A stretch of DNA of 64,000 nt, taken from positions 177,468 to 241,467 of the forward strand of contig CANTFK010000055.1 in the NCBI GenBank assembly GCA_947646735.1, read 5' to 3'. The stretch is from Peronospora farinosa. Its lineage: Eukaryota > Oomycota > Peronosporomycetes > Peronosporales > Peronosporaceae. The notes beneath the pieces are model-generated. The model was not told where the DNA came from. It saw only the letters and a program-made list of their open reading frames with translations, and did not search any database. Below are positions 29,472 to 40,505 of the stretch, piece after piece; within the stretch, counting starts at the first letter, position 1; each line of letters opens with the position of its first letter. Position numbers and translations under genes: made by a program.

Positions 29472-32400
29472 ATGGGTGTGATCTGGAAACTACTACTCTT
29501 CGTTGGGCTTACAAAGCGTTGCCTCGCTTCTCTGTATGATGCGAGGGGTCTCGAGTTCGCAGATGTCGCCGCGATCTGCACCTTCCACTGTTCTGCCGCC
29601 CACTTGTCTCAGTCTACGCAATGTCTACCGTCTCTCTGCGGCCATAGACGCGCGTTAAAAGTCCATGATCAGAAGATTGATGTGCTTACATGCAACGATG
29701 TCGAGCAAAACGTGTCAACTCTGGCGTTCTCGTTCGTGCTGTCAAGCGCAGACAGCGCCGAGGTGTTTCAGGGCTTTTACGATGCCTTCTTCCAGGCGTA
29801 CGACGCCATGCTGGGGGGCAACAGCGTCACAGCCGACGCCTGCCAGCTGGCGTTTTTACAAGACAAATTACTCCCAAGTGTGCAGGATGGGGACTCGAAG
29901 CAGGAGGAGGAGATAGAACGAAAGCCCAGATTGGTTAAGCTGGTGACGACACAGGAGCAAGACCAAGATAGAGTATGCATCACCACAATACAAAAAGTAT
30001 GGGGAAGCGAAGAGAACGAGACGCCGTTGCTGACGAGGAAAGGAGACAATCTGGGAGAAAATACGGTTATGTTTGTGCACGCCGACGAATTGGTGGTTGA
30101 GAAATTACGAGCGCTAGAATGCGTGGACATTGTGCTGGATCTGCCGCCGATTCTGAAGCTCATGCCATTTGCACGAAGCGCTGCTCAGTTAAGTGATAGA
30201 ATGAGAAGACAAGGGAATGTATCGATGGCGGCGCCTGCTATGGAGATTAGACTGGTGCAAGGGGCAAATCTACAGTCTGTTATGAATTCATTTGAGCTAC
30301 GAGCGCGCGAGCTCTTCGGACTACTTAATCTATTCGAAACGAGCAAATATCAGCCAAGCTCGATATTTACAAAACCATTAGAAGATCTAACCACGTGGAC
30401 AAATGTGCTAGGACTCGCTGTAGTTGCAAGCGCAGTCGAATGGATAGATGAACGGCACGATATCACAGCGAACCTGTTACGAGGTGAAGAGAAGGAACGC
30501 TGGACGCACATGCAGAGCCGTCGCCGCCTTGATGCTTACGTTCCAAGTCTGGTTGGTGTGGAATCAGCAAGAGAGTCAGGTATTCGTGGCAATGATGTCG
30601 TTGTAGGGATCACAGACACGGGACTGTATCTCTATCACGATCAGTTGGATCAAGACGATCGTGATATATTTTCTCGTATGGTGATGTCGGCTCGCAAAGT
30701 GGTTATGTACAATGCCTGGGCAAACAAAGCAGATGAAGCAGAGACTATTACTTGTGGTCATGGCACTCACGTCGCAGGCCTTCTGGCTGGCAGCTCGTTT
30801 AGTGGTAAAAATGTTGATTTGGGAATTGCAGACAAGGCTCGTATAGCATTTATGGACATTGGGATCCAGAGTGATATCTGTGCCGGTAAATTAAATTGCC
30901 CTGTGTCGCTGGCTACACCCGCAGATGCCAGCGACCTTCTGAAACGTCAAATGGATGCAGGCGCTAAGATTTTTTCGTTTTCGTGGGGTACACCTGGATC
31001 GGACTATAGCTCTCAAGCCAGAGATCTGGACGCCTTTATTTACAACAATCCTGATGTGCTCGTAGTTGTGGCGGCAGGCAACAGTGGTGAGTCCTCCATC
31101 ACTGGTCAGCGCACCATATCATCACCATCTGGCGCCAAGAACGTGATTTCGGTTGGCGCATCACTTAACTCAGCAGCATCGTTCACGGAGTACGCGTGCT
31201 CCGACGTTTTCAACGAGCACACGGTAGCGTCGTTTTCGTCCGCAGGGCCTACCACAGATGGAAGAATGAAGCCTGATGTTGTGGCACCTGGAATGAGTCT
31301 TACATCAAGTCAGTCAGAGGCCCCGGGATCAACGCGAAAGAGTATGGCTACGTGCTCACTTCAGGGCACATCGCAGGCCACACCAGTGGTCACTGGTGTC
31401 GCTGTGCTTCTCTATGAGTGGCTTCGCGATGGTTGGTGGAAAGACGGCCGTAAAAATACTGCTAACGCTATGAGCACGATTCCTGCTTCCTTGTTGAAGG
31501 CATTGATTATTCACAGTGGAGATTCCTTGCGAAAGCGAATGGGTGCGTTGCCCACTAGCGGTATTGTGTCATGTTCGAGGTTATCCTCGGATTCTATTGA
31601 TGTGACGTTCCCAGACGTCTACCAGGGCTACGGCAAACCAAATCTTACAAACATTGTGGATGGGACCAGCTTGAGCAGAACTAGTAGTGGCAATGGCAGC
31701 AGCAAACGACCGCCGTCTCTGTATTTTCTGCCAAATTCTACTAAAAACAGTGAGCCAGCAGTCGCCCACGGAGGTAAAATTGTGATTTCATTTACGGTAG
31801 CTCGTGGTGTGGATTTGCGCGCTACGCTCGTATGGACTGATCCGCCAGGGTCGACTCAGGCGACGTCGCAGTTGCAGCACGATCTGGACCTAGTTATTCG
31901 CGTTCGCAATGGTACTCGAACGTTTGGTCCACTGACAGCAGATCCGAGCACAGGAAGGGATTCGAAGAACAACGTAGAGATGGTGCAGGTTTCCTACGCT
32001 GATCTTTTAGTTGCTGCCACCGGCAGTAACACAAGCAGCAGTAGTAGTCGCGACACATTAAACAACTCAGCACTCAGAGATAATGGAGAAATAGTGATTG
32101 AGGCAGTCATCTACGGCCGAAGTGTGCTGCTGGCGGATAACCAAAAGTTTGCTTTTGTGGCGTCGTCCAGCGTCATTGGATCCATGTTAGGATCAGCAGC
32201 CTCAAATGATAGCAAGTCTTTCTGGTCTGCCAAGGTAGTCGGCATTATCGTGGGCTGTGTAATTGTGCTGCTTCTAGTTATTTTTTTGGCCACGCGCTGG
32301 ATTTATGGCCGCAGCAAACAAGGAGCCAGCTCAAGGCATTTGGAGGAGCAATGCCCGGCTAGGATTGCAGGATCTGTGTACTATCCAGCCTATCAGACAG

Positions 32401-32717
32401 TGACTGAAACTCCAAGTACACATCGATGTCCATACTGCCCGTTTACAACACCTAGTGCTGTGACGATTGTTGCTCATGTGCAAAGTGACCATTCTCAAAA
32501 TGTGCCTGACCCAGTCGCTGTATTAGGTGGCAGCAGGATATTTGGGTTAGAACCGGCTATGCCAGTAGTGACATTGACATCCAGTCCAAATCTCAACATG
32601 CCACCGACAGGAGTGCAAAACTATGCAGACGATGATAAGCAAGAATGTCCGCACTGCCAATTTGTCGCGCCCAACGCTGTGATCCTAGTTAATCACGTTC
32701 AGCATATGCACGTGTAG
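29472..32717 (+). CDS. Subtilisin-like (S8) serine protease with membrane anchor and two C2H2 fingers (1081 aa)
   Basis: An uninterrupted 1081-residue frame starts at ATG 29472 with a hydrophobic leader (VIWKLLLFVGL) likely to be a signal peptide. A long pro-region precedes the S8 domain at about 370-665: catalytic Asp382 (GITDTG), His430 (CGHGTHVAGLLAG), oxyanion Asn537 (AAGNSGES) and Ser634 (LQGTSQATPVV). Residues 665-915 form a beta-rich C-terminal region (VDLRATLVWTDPPG; typical of P/jelly-roll-like extensions). One transmembrane helix lies at about 922-943 (GIIVGCVIVLLLVIFLA), followed by a basic stop-transfer (RWIYGRSK). The tail has two fingers of form C-x2-C-x12-H-x4-H: Cys986, Cys989, His1002, His1007 and Cys1059, Cys1062, His1075, His1080. 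With type I topology the protease faces outside or the lumen and the fingers face the cytosol. The role is unknown; surface shedding or processing is an inference. Confidence 0.9.
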   Translation: MGVIWKLLLFVGLTKRCLASLYDARGLEFADVAAICTFHCSAAHLSQSTQCLPSLCGHRRALKVHDQKIDVLTCNDVEQNVSTLAFSFVLSSADSAEVFQGFYDAFFQAYDAMLGGNSVTADACQLAFLQDKLLPSVQDGDSKQEEEIERKPRLVKLVTTQEQDQDRVCITTIQKVWGSEENETPLLTRKGDNLGENTVMFVHADELVVEKLRALECVDIVLDLPPILKLMPFARSAAQLSDRMRRQGNVSMAAPAMEIRLVQGANLQSVMNSFELRARELFGLLNLFETSKYQPSSIFTKPLEDLTTWTNVLGLAVVASAVEWIDERHDITANLLRGEEKERWTHMQSRRRLDAYVPSLVGVESARESGIRGNDVVVGITDTGLYLYHDQLDQDDRDIFSRMVMSARKVVMYNAWANKADEAETITCGHGTHVAGLLAGSSFSGKNVDLGIADKARIAFMDIGIQSDICAGKLNCPVSLATPADASDLLKRQMDAGAKIFSFSWGTPGSDYSSQARDLDAFIYNNPDVLVVVAAGNSGESSITGQRTISSPSGAKNVISVGASLNSAASFTEYACSDVFNEHTVASFSSAGPTTDGRMKPDVVAPGMSLTSSQSEAPGSTRKSMATCSLQGTSQATPVVTGVAVLLYEWLRDGWWKDGRKNTANAMSTIPASLLKALIIHSGDSLRKRMGALPTSGIVSCSRLSSDSIDVTFPDVYQGYGKPNLTNIVDGTSLSRTSSGNGSSKRPPSLYFLPNSTKNSEPAVAHGGKIVISFTVARGVDLRATLVWTDPPGSTQATSQLQHDLDLVIRVRNGTRTFGPLTADPSTGRDSKNNVEMVQVSYADLLVAATGSNTSSSSSRDTLNNSALRDNGEIVIEAVIYGRSVLLADNQKFAFVASSSVIGSMLGSAASNDSKSFWSAKVVGIIVGCVIVLLLVIFLATRWIYGRSKQGASSRHLEEQCPARIAGSVYYPAYQTVTETPSTHRCPYCPFTTPSAVTIVAHVQSDHSQNVPDPVAVLGGSRIFGLEPAMPVVTLTSSPNLNMPPTGVQNYADDDKQECPHCQFVAPNAVILVNHVQHMHV

Positions 32718-33635
32718 TTGAATTGATATATGCACCACTATAATGAGGTGCATATATATTAAAATGCTTATGACAATCACGGCCGATGGTATAACATCCA
32801 CAGTGATTGTCGGTGTCTGCATCACGGCTGCTGCCTCTATATGAACGTTATGAGTCCTGGAAGAATCTGCTCTTGCTGAGCTGCAACCTGTCCTTATTGC
32901 TTTTGCTCTTCTCGTCCGTCTGCACGAACAGGAGAAACAGTAGAACGACCAGAAAATGGTAGGCGACTCAATTTTTGCTGTAAAGTCTGGACGAAGTTGA
33001 GGTGGAACTATTACACGAAGATATATAAGCTACGGACTGAATTTATATTCAGAAAGCACGACAAAGATGTTCATGCCGTTTCCAGTACCGTAAATAAGAT
33101 CAGGGGGTTACAGTGTCAGCTGACGCGCTCATACGAGTATTATCTATCTTCTATATCTTCTATACTGTATAATGAAAGAATTGTGTCCGCTACACCAAAG
33201 GTCAATCTGCACCCGTCATTTCGACGGACACGGTGCGCGAAGCCTGCTTTTAATTTTCGTACCCATCTTTTTACTTTACAACATCCGGTTGATTATAGAA
33301 ATCTAAATGAGTAAGACACAATACATATGGGTCACTTCACTTATGGTAACTGATTACAATTCAACCTGATGACAATGCTTGATTTTGCCAATGCCAAGGC
33401 TTAAAGTATATTTGAGGACTGAGCCATGATTTAAAAAAAATTAAGCATGTATCTCATCTAATAATCTAAAAAGGCTGCATTTGATATTGCAATATGAAGT
33501 GGTGAATATGAACACGTATGTGTGCCATCGTTTCGTATATTAATGTTATAGATAGAAGCCGACATATGGACACTCTACTATGAATATCTGCACATGTAAT
33601 TTAAATGCAAACTCTGCCATTGCGAAATGAGCCAA
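32718..33635. other. Intergenic region, AT-rich
   Basis: No gene recognised. Short inverted repeat TGCACCACTATAATGAGGTGCA at 32731-32752 directly after the subtilase stop may be part of its 3' UTR. Confidence 0.4.
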
Positions 33636-34062
33636 AACAGGGCATCTAGTTACACGTAAACATTAAGTAATATACTTAATGTTTGGTTTAAAAGTATCCA
33701 TGATTACTTTTGACCTGTCACTTGGATGCGATACACAAACGTGATCCACCCTCGTGAATGTGATGTCCATTGATAGATTCACATGAGAAGGGATGACGCT
33801 AGTTGAAGCTAGGCATCGCGACGTCTCAGAAGGACGTCATTCGCAAACTTAAATCTAGATTTAAGATCATGCGACAGGATACGCTTCTAAAGAGTCGCGT
33901 ATCCGATCTATCTATATATATATATATATATATATATAGCCAATTAGTAGTTAAATATATATTTAGCTATAATTAATTAAATATAGCTCAGTCTTGAATT
34001 TGCTTAAACATACGCACCACGCACGAGAAGCTAACAAAACTTCTACGTGACGTCGGTGACTT
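33636..34062 (+). repeat. Partial 5' LTR of family C element
   Basis: It matches 41486-41904 closely, including the ATTAAGTAATATACTTAAT palindrome. The TA microsatellite at about 33913-33940 is longer here than in the 3' LTR (41757-41768). It stops at 34062 where the reversed family A LTR begins, lacking the last 170 bp or so. Confidence 0.85.
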
Positions 34063-34769
34063 TGTAGTGGAGTGGATTCTCAAACAACGTGAGAGAATCA
34101 CAAACACACACAGCGCCGGACTGCCGACTTACGGAGGGCTTCCCCGATACCGTGTCGCGTCAACCTTGGGTCTCACCTTGTGTACCCGTCGGCTTGGCTG
34201 GTCTTGCTCCTCGTTAGACGCAGAAGACTTAAAGACTTGGTCTTTGTATAAGACTTGGACTTGGTGGTCCCCGAGTGGATATACTTCACTTGGGACTGGG
34301 TTTCTTGGGCTCAATCGACTTAGTCGATAGCGATGCACCTGGTACTATGTACCCCTTTGGTGGCTGACTGTTCTTGGTCCTTGGACCCCTTTGTGTTCTT
34401 CCCCGTAGGGAAACCGCTTCCTGTAGTAGGTCGTAGAGTCATGACACCTCAGGCCAACTATCCTGAGGTTCAACTTGCGTTGCTTGAGCCGTCTAACACT
34501 TGCTGGATGTCGGGGGGCCAAAGGGTATCCCGCCCGGAAGAGGTGAAGCGACGGAGAAGCTTAGGAGGGGCGCTTAAAGCTGCCAAGTGTAATAAAAATT
34601 TGAGTGTGTTTATTTATCTTATTCTCTGTATGCTGTTCTTGCCAAACCCTAACCCTTCGCTCTGGATGGTACCACGTGTCAACTTGTGGAAGAATAACTG
34701 GCTCTTTTAGGACATGGGACTTGTACCGGCTCTGCACTTTAAGGAAGCTTTGTACCTTCTATAACTTGG

Positions 34770-35040
34770 GGTCCACCGGTCACCTGGGTCCACCTGTCAC
34801 CTGGGGTCCACCAGTCACGTGGGGTACACCTGTCACCTGGGGTCCACCTGTCACCTGGGTCCCCCGTCACCTAGGGTCCACCTGTCAACTGGGGTCCACC
34901 TGTCGTCTGGGGTCCACCTGTTGTTTGGGGTCCACTTGGCATCTGGGGTCCACCTGTCACTTAGGGTCCACCTGTCACCTGGGGTCCACCTGTCACCTGG
35001 GGTCCACCGGTCACTTAGGGTCCACCGGTCACCATGAGTC
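34770..35040. repeat. 19-bp minisatellite in reversed family A LTR
   Basis: About 13 tandem copies of GGGGTCCACCTGTCACCTG with small changes. Confidence 0.9.
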
Positions 35041-35234
35041 ATCTTGGTCCACCTTTGGTGTCGGGACCACCTTGGGTTGTGGTCCACTTTGGATCATGAT
35101 TCACCTTGAGTCCTGGTCCACCGTGGGAACGTGGTTGCCCTCGAGGCACTGGACTTTCAGGTTCTTTGGACTTGTGCCAGCTCTGCACTGTAGGGCAACC
35201 TGGCACTTCTCCAAGTGACTTCAGGACCCTGAAC

Positions 35235-35370
35235 CTTCGGTACCCCTGTCCCCAGCGACTGGTACCCCTGTCCCTGGCGACTGAAAACCCCGTCCCCGGT
35301 GACTGGCACCTTGTCCCTGGCGACTGAAAACTCTGTCCCCGGTAACTGATACCCCTGTCCCTGGTGACTC
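35235..35370. repeat. Second minisatellite in reversed family A LTR
   Basis: About six copies of a 22-25 bp unit built on CCCCTGTCCCTGGCGACTG, just past the 19-bp array. Confidence 0.8.
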
Positions 35371-35494
35371 TGAGCTGAACCTTGGGACCTTGCGAGACGC
35401 TATCATAGTCATTCCCTCGAGGGAGTGACCTGCATTTCTGTGCTCTTTATTACGATGTCCTCTGGGGCCCCGATTCTCTTGGCACTTCTCCACA

Positions 35495-36078
35495 CTAATG
35501 CTGATACATTGCCATCATGGGCGATCTTTAAGGCAAAGATTTCCGCCATGTATCAGCCGCCTAACAAGGAAGTGTTGCTTATGGCGCGCTTCTTTGGAGC
35601 ACGACAGGCGAAACGCTCTCTGCAAGAATTTGTGCAGGAGATGCGTTCGCTGTTGGCGTCCATTAATGGGGAACCGATACCGTAAAGTATCAAGGTGGCC
35701 ACGTTCATGAATGGACTTAGGCACGGCCCATCGCGTCAGGTCCTTTTTCAAAAGGTGCCAGCGACGATGGAAGAGGCAATTGACATTGCCTTAGTTGAGG
35801 AGCAATCCTACAACAGCGCCTCGGCGACAGCCTATTACAGGCCGTCGGCCGAAAGGTCTGATGCCACTCCTATGGAGTTAGGCAATGCAGATGTGATCTG
35901 CTACAAGTGCGGCAAGCGAGGCCATATGATGGCTCGCTGCTATGCCAAAGTAGCTGCTGGTGCTAAGGCAGCCAGCAAAAGATCTCCCAACCCGAAGGGA
36001 GGTGCGAAGAATCAGCGTACACGACGCACGGGTTCAGCACCTGCCCAAGATGGGTCGGGAAATGCGGGAGCGCAGTAG
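35495..36078 (+). pseudogene. gag of family C element (N-terminus missing)
   Basis: The frame enters from the solo LTR junction at 35495 (ADTLPSWAIFKAKISAMYQPP) and runs to 35685, where a TAA breaks it, then 35695-36078. It carries RSLQEFVQEMRSLL, VATFMNGLRHGPSRQVLFQ and the CCHC knuckle CYKCGKRGHMMARC at about 35900-35940. It ends in a basic tail at 36078. It is homologous to the minus-strand fragment at 18061-18539. Confidence 0.8.
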
Positions 36079-36141
36079 GGGCGGGATGCCCTACTGTCGC
36101 GGACTCTGAAGCTACCCCTAAGTTCAGAGTGATCGAACAAA

Positions 36142-37228
36142 TGGTTAGCATAGTCCCTGAGGTTCCGAAAGGTCGGACCTCAACCCTTTTGGTCTATAGC
36201 GCTCGAGTACGAGGCTATGACCAAGTGATGACCCTTCTCGTGGATTCGGGTGCATCACAAAACTTTGCGAAACTCGCGGCTCTGTAAAAGATACCGGCGA
36301 GTTATGAGTCGCTTTGCCAGGATGGCAAGCGAGAAGAGGTGATCGTTCGTTTAGCGAACGGCGCGCTCGTAAAATCAGAGGGAGCTCAAGTTGAACTCGC
36401 CCTCAGTTTCAGTGACTTCTCTTGTAAAGAGAAGTTCACAGTGCTAGGTATGGAGAGTCCGTATGACCTCATCCTAGGCATGCCTTGGTTGGCTAAACAC
36501 CAACCATGGATAGACTGACGTACACGCACAGTCGCTAGCTCTACGCAAGACACCGGAAAGGATGTGCTCTTGCAAGAGGCTGATGTGATTGATGTTGTGT
36601 CCAACACAGTCGAGGGTGCGATGACGGTATGTCAATCGACACCAGGAACTACCCAGCTCGAGAGGAGTGGTGTAGTTTGAAGTGCCCTGGCAGAAAGCCA
36701 GGTGACACATATTCCTACCCAGGTCGAATAGACTGGTGTAGCGAATGGGGCGATGACAAGTAGTCATGCTTCCAATAGTCCTGCACAGAGCCGAGAGCCT
36801 GTGGCAGTTGATGGTGGGCTGACAGGAAGTCAAGCGCCACAAGAACCGGCACAGAGCTATGAGTCTGGTGCGGCTGGAAGGAGTGTGTAGCTGAAATAGC
36901 AACGACACCTTCTTCCAGGTCAAAGGTCGTGGTAACTCGAATAACGAGCACCAGACGTATTAAGACGATCAAGGGCACGTCAAAACGAGTGACCCTTGGA
37001 TCAGTCTCGGTCCAAGAAGACGGACCTACGAACGAGTTGTTCGAGGCCGTCAACGACAAGATGCCGGAGGCATCCTCAGTTGAGGTGCTCCAACTGGTCT
37101 TGTCATCTGCCGAAGAGATAGTAAATCTCTCGGAGATGTCGTGGGATCTGTTCCTGTCCGAACTAAAGGAAGAAAAGATCCACGAGATAGTCACACCAGT
37201 TCCAGAAGAGAATGTGGTGGACTGTTGA
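36142..37228 (+). pseudogene. Protease and linker of family C element
   Basis: The retropepsin motif TLLVDSGASQNFAKL ends at a TAA (about 36285). The second strand YDLILGMPWLAKHQPW follows at about 36455-36510, then a TGA. The Thr/Ser-rich linker has more stops (about 36678, 36729, 36887) before an open stretch at 36929-37228 leading toward RT. Hairpins at 36344-36360, 36415-36435 and 36486-36506 lie within the codons. Confidence 0.75.
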
Positions 37229-37303
37229 TCTTCATCCACAATGGATGAGAGCGTCTTGGAGACCGACAAAAAGAAACGGTTCGCTGCTCAAGGCTGATGT
37301 GCC

Positions 37304-38278
37304 TTGAAGGACAGCCCGTTCTATGATGTTCTGTGGAAACACCGTGATGTGTTTCCAGCAGAAGTGCCGAGCCGCCTACAGGCCGATAGGGGCATCAGGC
37401 ACGAAATTGACCTGGAGCCTGGCACCAAGTATTGTGTGACCAGGCAATGGCCGTTGCCGAAGGAACAAGTCGATTACATCGATGAGTTCTTCGACAAGCG
37501 AGTCAAGGCGGGACATATGCGTGTGAGCAAGTCGCCTCACTGCAGCCCGACCTTCTGTGTGCGTAAAGCAACAGGTGGATGGCGCGTGGTTCATGCTTAT
37601 AATAAGCTGAAAACGGCCACCATTCCGTCTCAAACGCCGATCCCGCGGAAAGATGTCTTGTTGAATTCCATGGGAAAGTCAACTATCTTTTCCGCGTTGG
37701 ATCGGAAGGATGGCTACTATCAGGTTCTCATGAGAGATACTGATGTAGCCAAAACGACACTAAGCACCCCAAGTGGTATGCTGTGGGAGTGGCTTGTGAT
37801 GCCACAAGGGTTGAAAAATGCTCCGGCAACATTCAACCGAGTAGTGGCTCACGTGATGCGTCAGCACCGTGCCTACGCGCCCCATTACTTTGACGATGTA
37901 TTCTTGCATAGTAGGGTGGAGGACGGTCTGAGCGCGATAGAGTCGCACAAGCGTCATTTAGACGCTGTGTTGCAGATTTTGGGTGCCGCCCAATTATACG
38001 TGAACTTGCAAAAGTGCGTAATAGGGGTCCCCGAGATACCTGTACTGGGGCTGCATCGTAGGTGCACATGGTGTACAAGCAGACCCAGAAAAGGTAAAGG
38101 CTGTAAAGGAATGGCCAGTCCCACGTCATTTGGAGGATCTGCGCCAATTCCTTGGGATCGCTAATTACTTGCATAAGTACAGCAAGAATTATGCGGAGCA
38201 GACCAAGCCATTGTCTGACCTTTTGAAAAGGATACGGAATGGACTTGGTCAAAGGAGCAAGAAGATGCGTTCACTTCA
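37304..38278 (+). pseudogene. Reverse transcriptase of family C element
   Basis: The frame 37304-38164 has HEIDLEPGTKYCVTRQWPLP, SPHCSPTFCVRKATGGWR, IFSALDRKDGYYQVLM, WLVMPQGLKNAPATF and the catalytic FDD in HYFDDVFLHS (about 37890). A frame shift at about 38045 in the thumb (after IPVLG) is followed by QFLGIANYLHKYSKNYAE in another frame. Confidence 0.85.
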
Positions 38279-40108
38279 GTGAAGCAATCTCTTGTAGAGG
38301 CACTGGTCTTGGCATTGCCAGACGCGGATAAGCTCTTTAGCGTCGTCTGCGATGCAAGCAATTTTGCAATCGGCAGCACGCTCATGCAAAAGGATGACAA
38401 CGGGGTTGACCGTGTCAAATTTTATCAGTCTCGGCGTTTAAAAGCTGCCGAGCTGAATTACCCTGTGCATGACAAGGAGCTACTTTCCATTAAGTATGCC
38501 CTTGTGAAGTTTCGGGTGCACCTCTTGGGCACCGAACCTTTTGTGGCTTATACGGATCATGCATCACTGCGGACCGCTATAAATTCACCGCATCTTTCGC
38601 CGAGAATGGCGATTATGGCGAGATGGCTAACATTCTTCTCTGAATTTATTTTCAAAGTTGAATATAAGCCAGGTAAGTCGAATGTCTTGGCTGACGCGTT
38701 ATCGAGCAGATCAGACGTCGAGGCGAGACACCAGGAAAGTGTGTCTCGTGCGAAAGCACAAGGTGAGTCGTCAACATTGGCAGCCATGAAGGCCTACCAT
38801 GTGACGAGCTCATTGGCCTCTGATATAAAGGAGTGCTACAGTCAGGACGAACATTGTCGCCTGCTGTTGGATCATTTTGGTGGACGAAAGGTTATTCTTC
38901 CGTCACACCTTAAAGCGAAACTAAATTTCTTTAGTTACAGTGATGGCCTGCTATGGCATCAAATGTCACCCTGTGATCCCTTGAGAATCTACTCCCCTCA
39001 TGACACAGATCTCAAGCTGATGATACTTCACGAGTGCCATGATGTGCCATCTAGTGGGAATCTGGGCCGTGAAAAGACATTCTTACGAGTGTCAGAGGAA
39101 TATAGGTGTTCCCACCTATATCGGTGGGTGGCCAACTATATTCGCTCTTGCGAAGAGTGTCAGCGCATAAAGCCTGCACATTCTAGCAGTGCGCCACTAA
39201 GGCCAATGCCGATTCCAACTGAATGTTGGAAGTCGGTCAGTTTGGACTTCATGTTTGGATTACCGCCTGAACATAAAGGCAGGACGGGGCTCGTCGTCTT
39301 TGTAGACAGACTGAGCAAGATGGTGCATTTGGCACCATGTAGCACCAAGATCTCAGGAAAAGAGGCTGCCCTCTTGTTTCTGGATCACGTGTATCGACTA
39401 CACGGGATGCCCGAGTCCATAATATCGGACCGGGATCCGCATTTTACGTCGGGTTTTTGGCGACATGTGTTTGAGCTGCTGGGTAGCAATCTCCACATGT
39501 CAACCGCTGATCAACCCCAGACCGATGGCCAAACAGAACGGGCCAATCGAGTCGTGGCGGATGTGTTGCGTACTGTAGCGACTTTCAAAGAATGGATCAA
39601 GCAATTTCCATTCGTTGAGCTCGCTATTAATAACAGTGTTCACGCCAGTACGGGTGAAACACCGTTTTACATTAACGGACTGCGTCATCCTCGAACGCCA
39701 GTCTCGTTTGTACGCAGCTCGAGTCTTAGTGGGGGAGGGCCCCTCACTTCGCTCGGTGCGAATGCCAAAGAGGGCCAAGGTTGCCCTAGTGACACTGCTA
39801 ATTTAGCAGTGGTCACGACACCTATAGGTGTCAATGAGGAGGCACGGCAAGAAATGCCAGTGCTCCTTGATGATGACACTATAGTGTTGTCAACAGCGTC
39901 GACCCATGAACGACCTCTTGGAGGCGTCATCGGCGAGCTGGATGCTAAAAGCGTGAGCGAAGCTCAGTGCTTTGTGGATGAGCGATTAGCCATCACACGT
40001 AAAGTCCGTGACGAAATGGCAAGCGCACAGAACAAGCAAAAACAATATGCAGACCAGCATGGTCGCAAAAACAATGAGCACTTTAGTGTGGGGGAAAAGT
40101 GCTATTAA
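38279..40108 (+). pseudogene. RNase H and integrase of family C element
   Basis: A 609-codon open stretch. RNase H acidic residues are present: VVCDASNFAIGSTL, NYPVHDKELLSIKY and YTDHASLRTAI. Integrase follows: the zinc domain (HECHDVPSSGNLGREKT ... CEECQRIKPA) and the core LDFMFGLPP, SDRDPHFTSGFW and GQTERANR. It ends with a TAA at 40106-40108 shortly after HFSVGEKCY, before the chromodomain. Confidence 0.88.
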
Positions 40109-40163
40109 GTACTGCTACCCTACCTAAACATGCAATTTCTGTACTGGTGGTACTACTAAGCTA

Positions 40164-40505
40164 TTGCCCCGACTTGACTCGAAAGATCAGCTACCTCACT
40201 ATTCAGCGCAGCGGACTCAGCCTGCGACTGAACAGCAGCAGGGTAGGCAGCCGCGAGTAGGTGGGCGTAATCGCCGATCCTATCGGGCGCCACCTGTGTT
40301 GGTGGACACGGAAGGGAATACGCGCTTCCTTGTTGGAAGGCTGTTGGCGCACCGGTTTGTGAAGCGAAAGCTTCAAATCCTTGTCCAGTGGAAGGGTTAC
40401 CCAACGAGCTTTAACTCATGGGAGCCTGTGGACGCTTTGCGCGTTGACGTGCCTGGGCTGGTGGCTGCTTATGTGAAGCAGCACCAGCTGGCGTCTTCCT
40501 GCTAG
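40164..40505 (+). pseudogene. Integrase end and chromodomain of family C element
   Basis: It encodes NRRSYRAPPVLVDTEGNTR and the chromodomain FLVGRLLAHRFVKRKLQILV followed by QWKGYPTSFNSWEPVDAL. It is separated from integrase by a stop and a shift (40106-40163). Its last 95 bp overlap the antisense ORF at 40411-41373. Confidence 0.85.

Larger units (their letters stand above)
34063..35494 (-). repeat. Reversed family A solo LTR (1432 bp)
   Basis: On the minus strand it ends CACTCCACTACA at 34063 and begins TGTGGAGAAGTGCC at 35494, matching the family A LTR ends. 34070-34660 is the reverse complement of 2490-3100 with few changes. Flanking tetranucleotides (ACTT, CTAA) differ, so there is no target duplication. 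The left flank is LTR and the right flank mid-gag of family C, so the insertion came with, or was followed by, a deletion. Confidence 0.85.

Noticed and set aside
32997..33314. 105-codon plus-strand frame after the subtilase
   Set aside because: No domain, no signal peptide and AT-rich surroundings; likely chance.
33912..33942. TA microsatellite as a regulatory site
   Set aside because: It is a simple repeat in the family C LTR that varies in length between the two LTRs.
34438..34710. Open frame in the reversed LTR (MTPQANYPEVQL)
   Set aside because: The same frame appears in reverse at 2493-2717 and 13757-13981; it is LTR sequence, without support as a protein.
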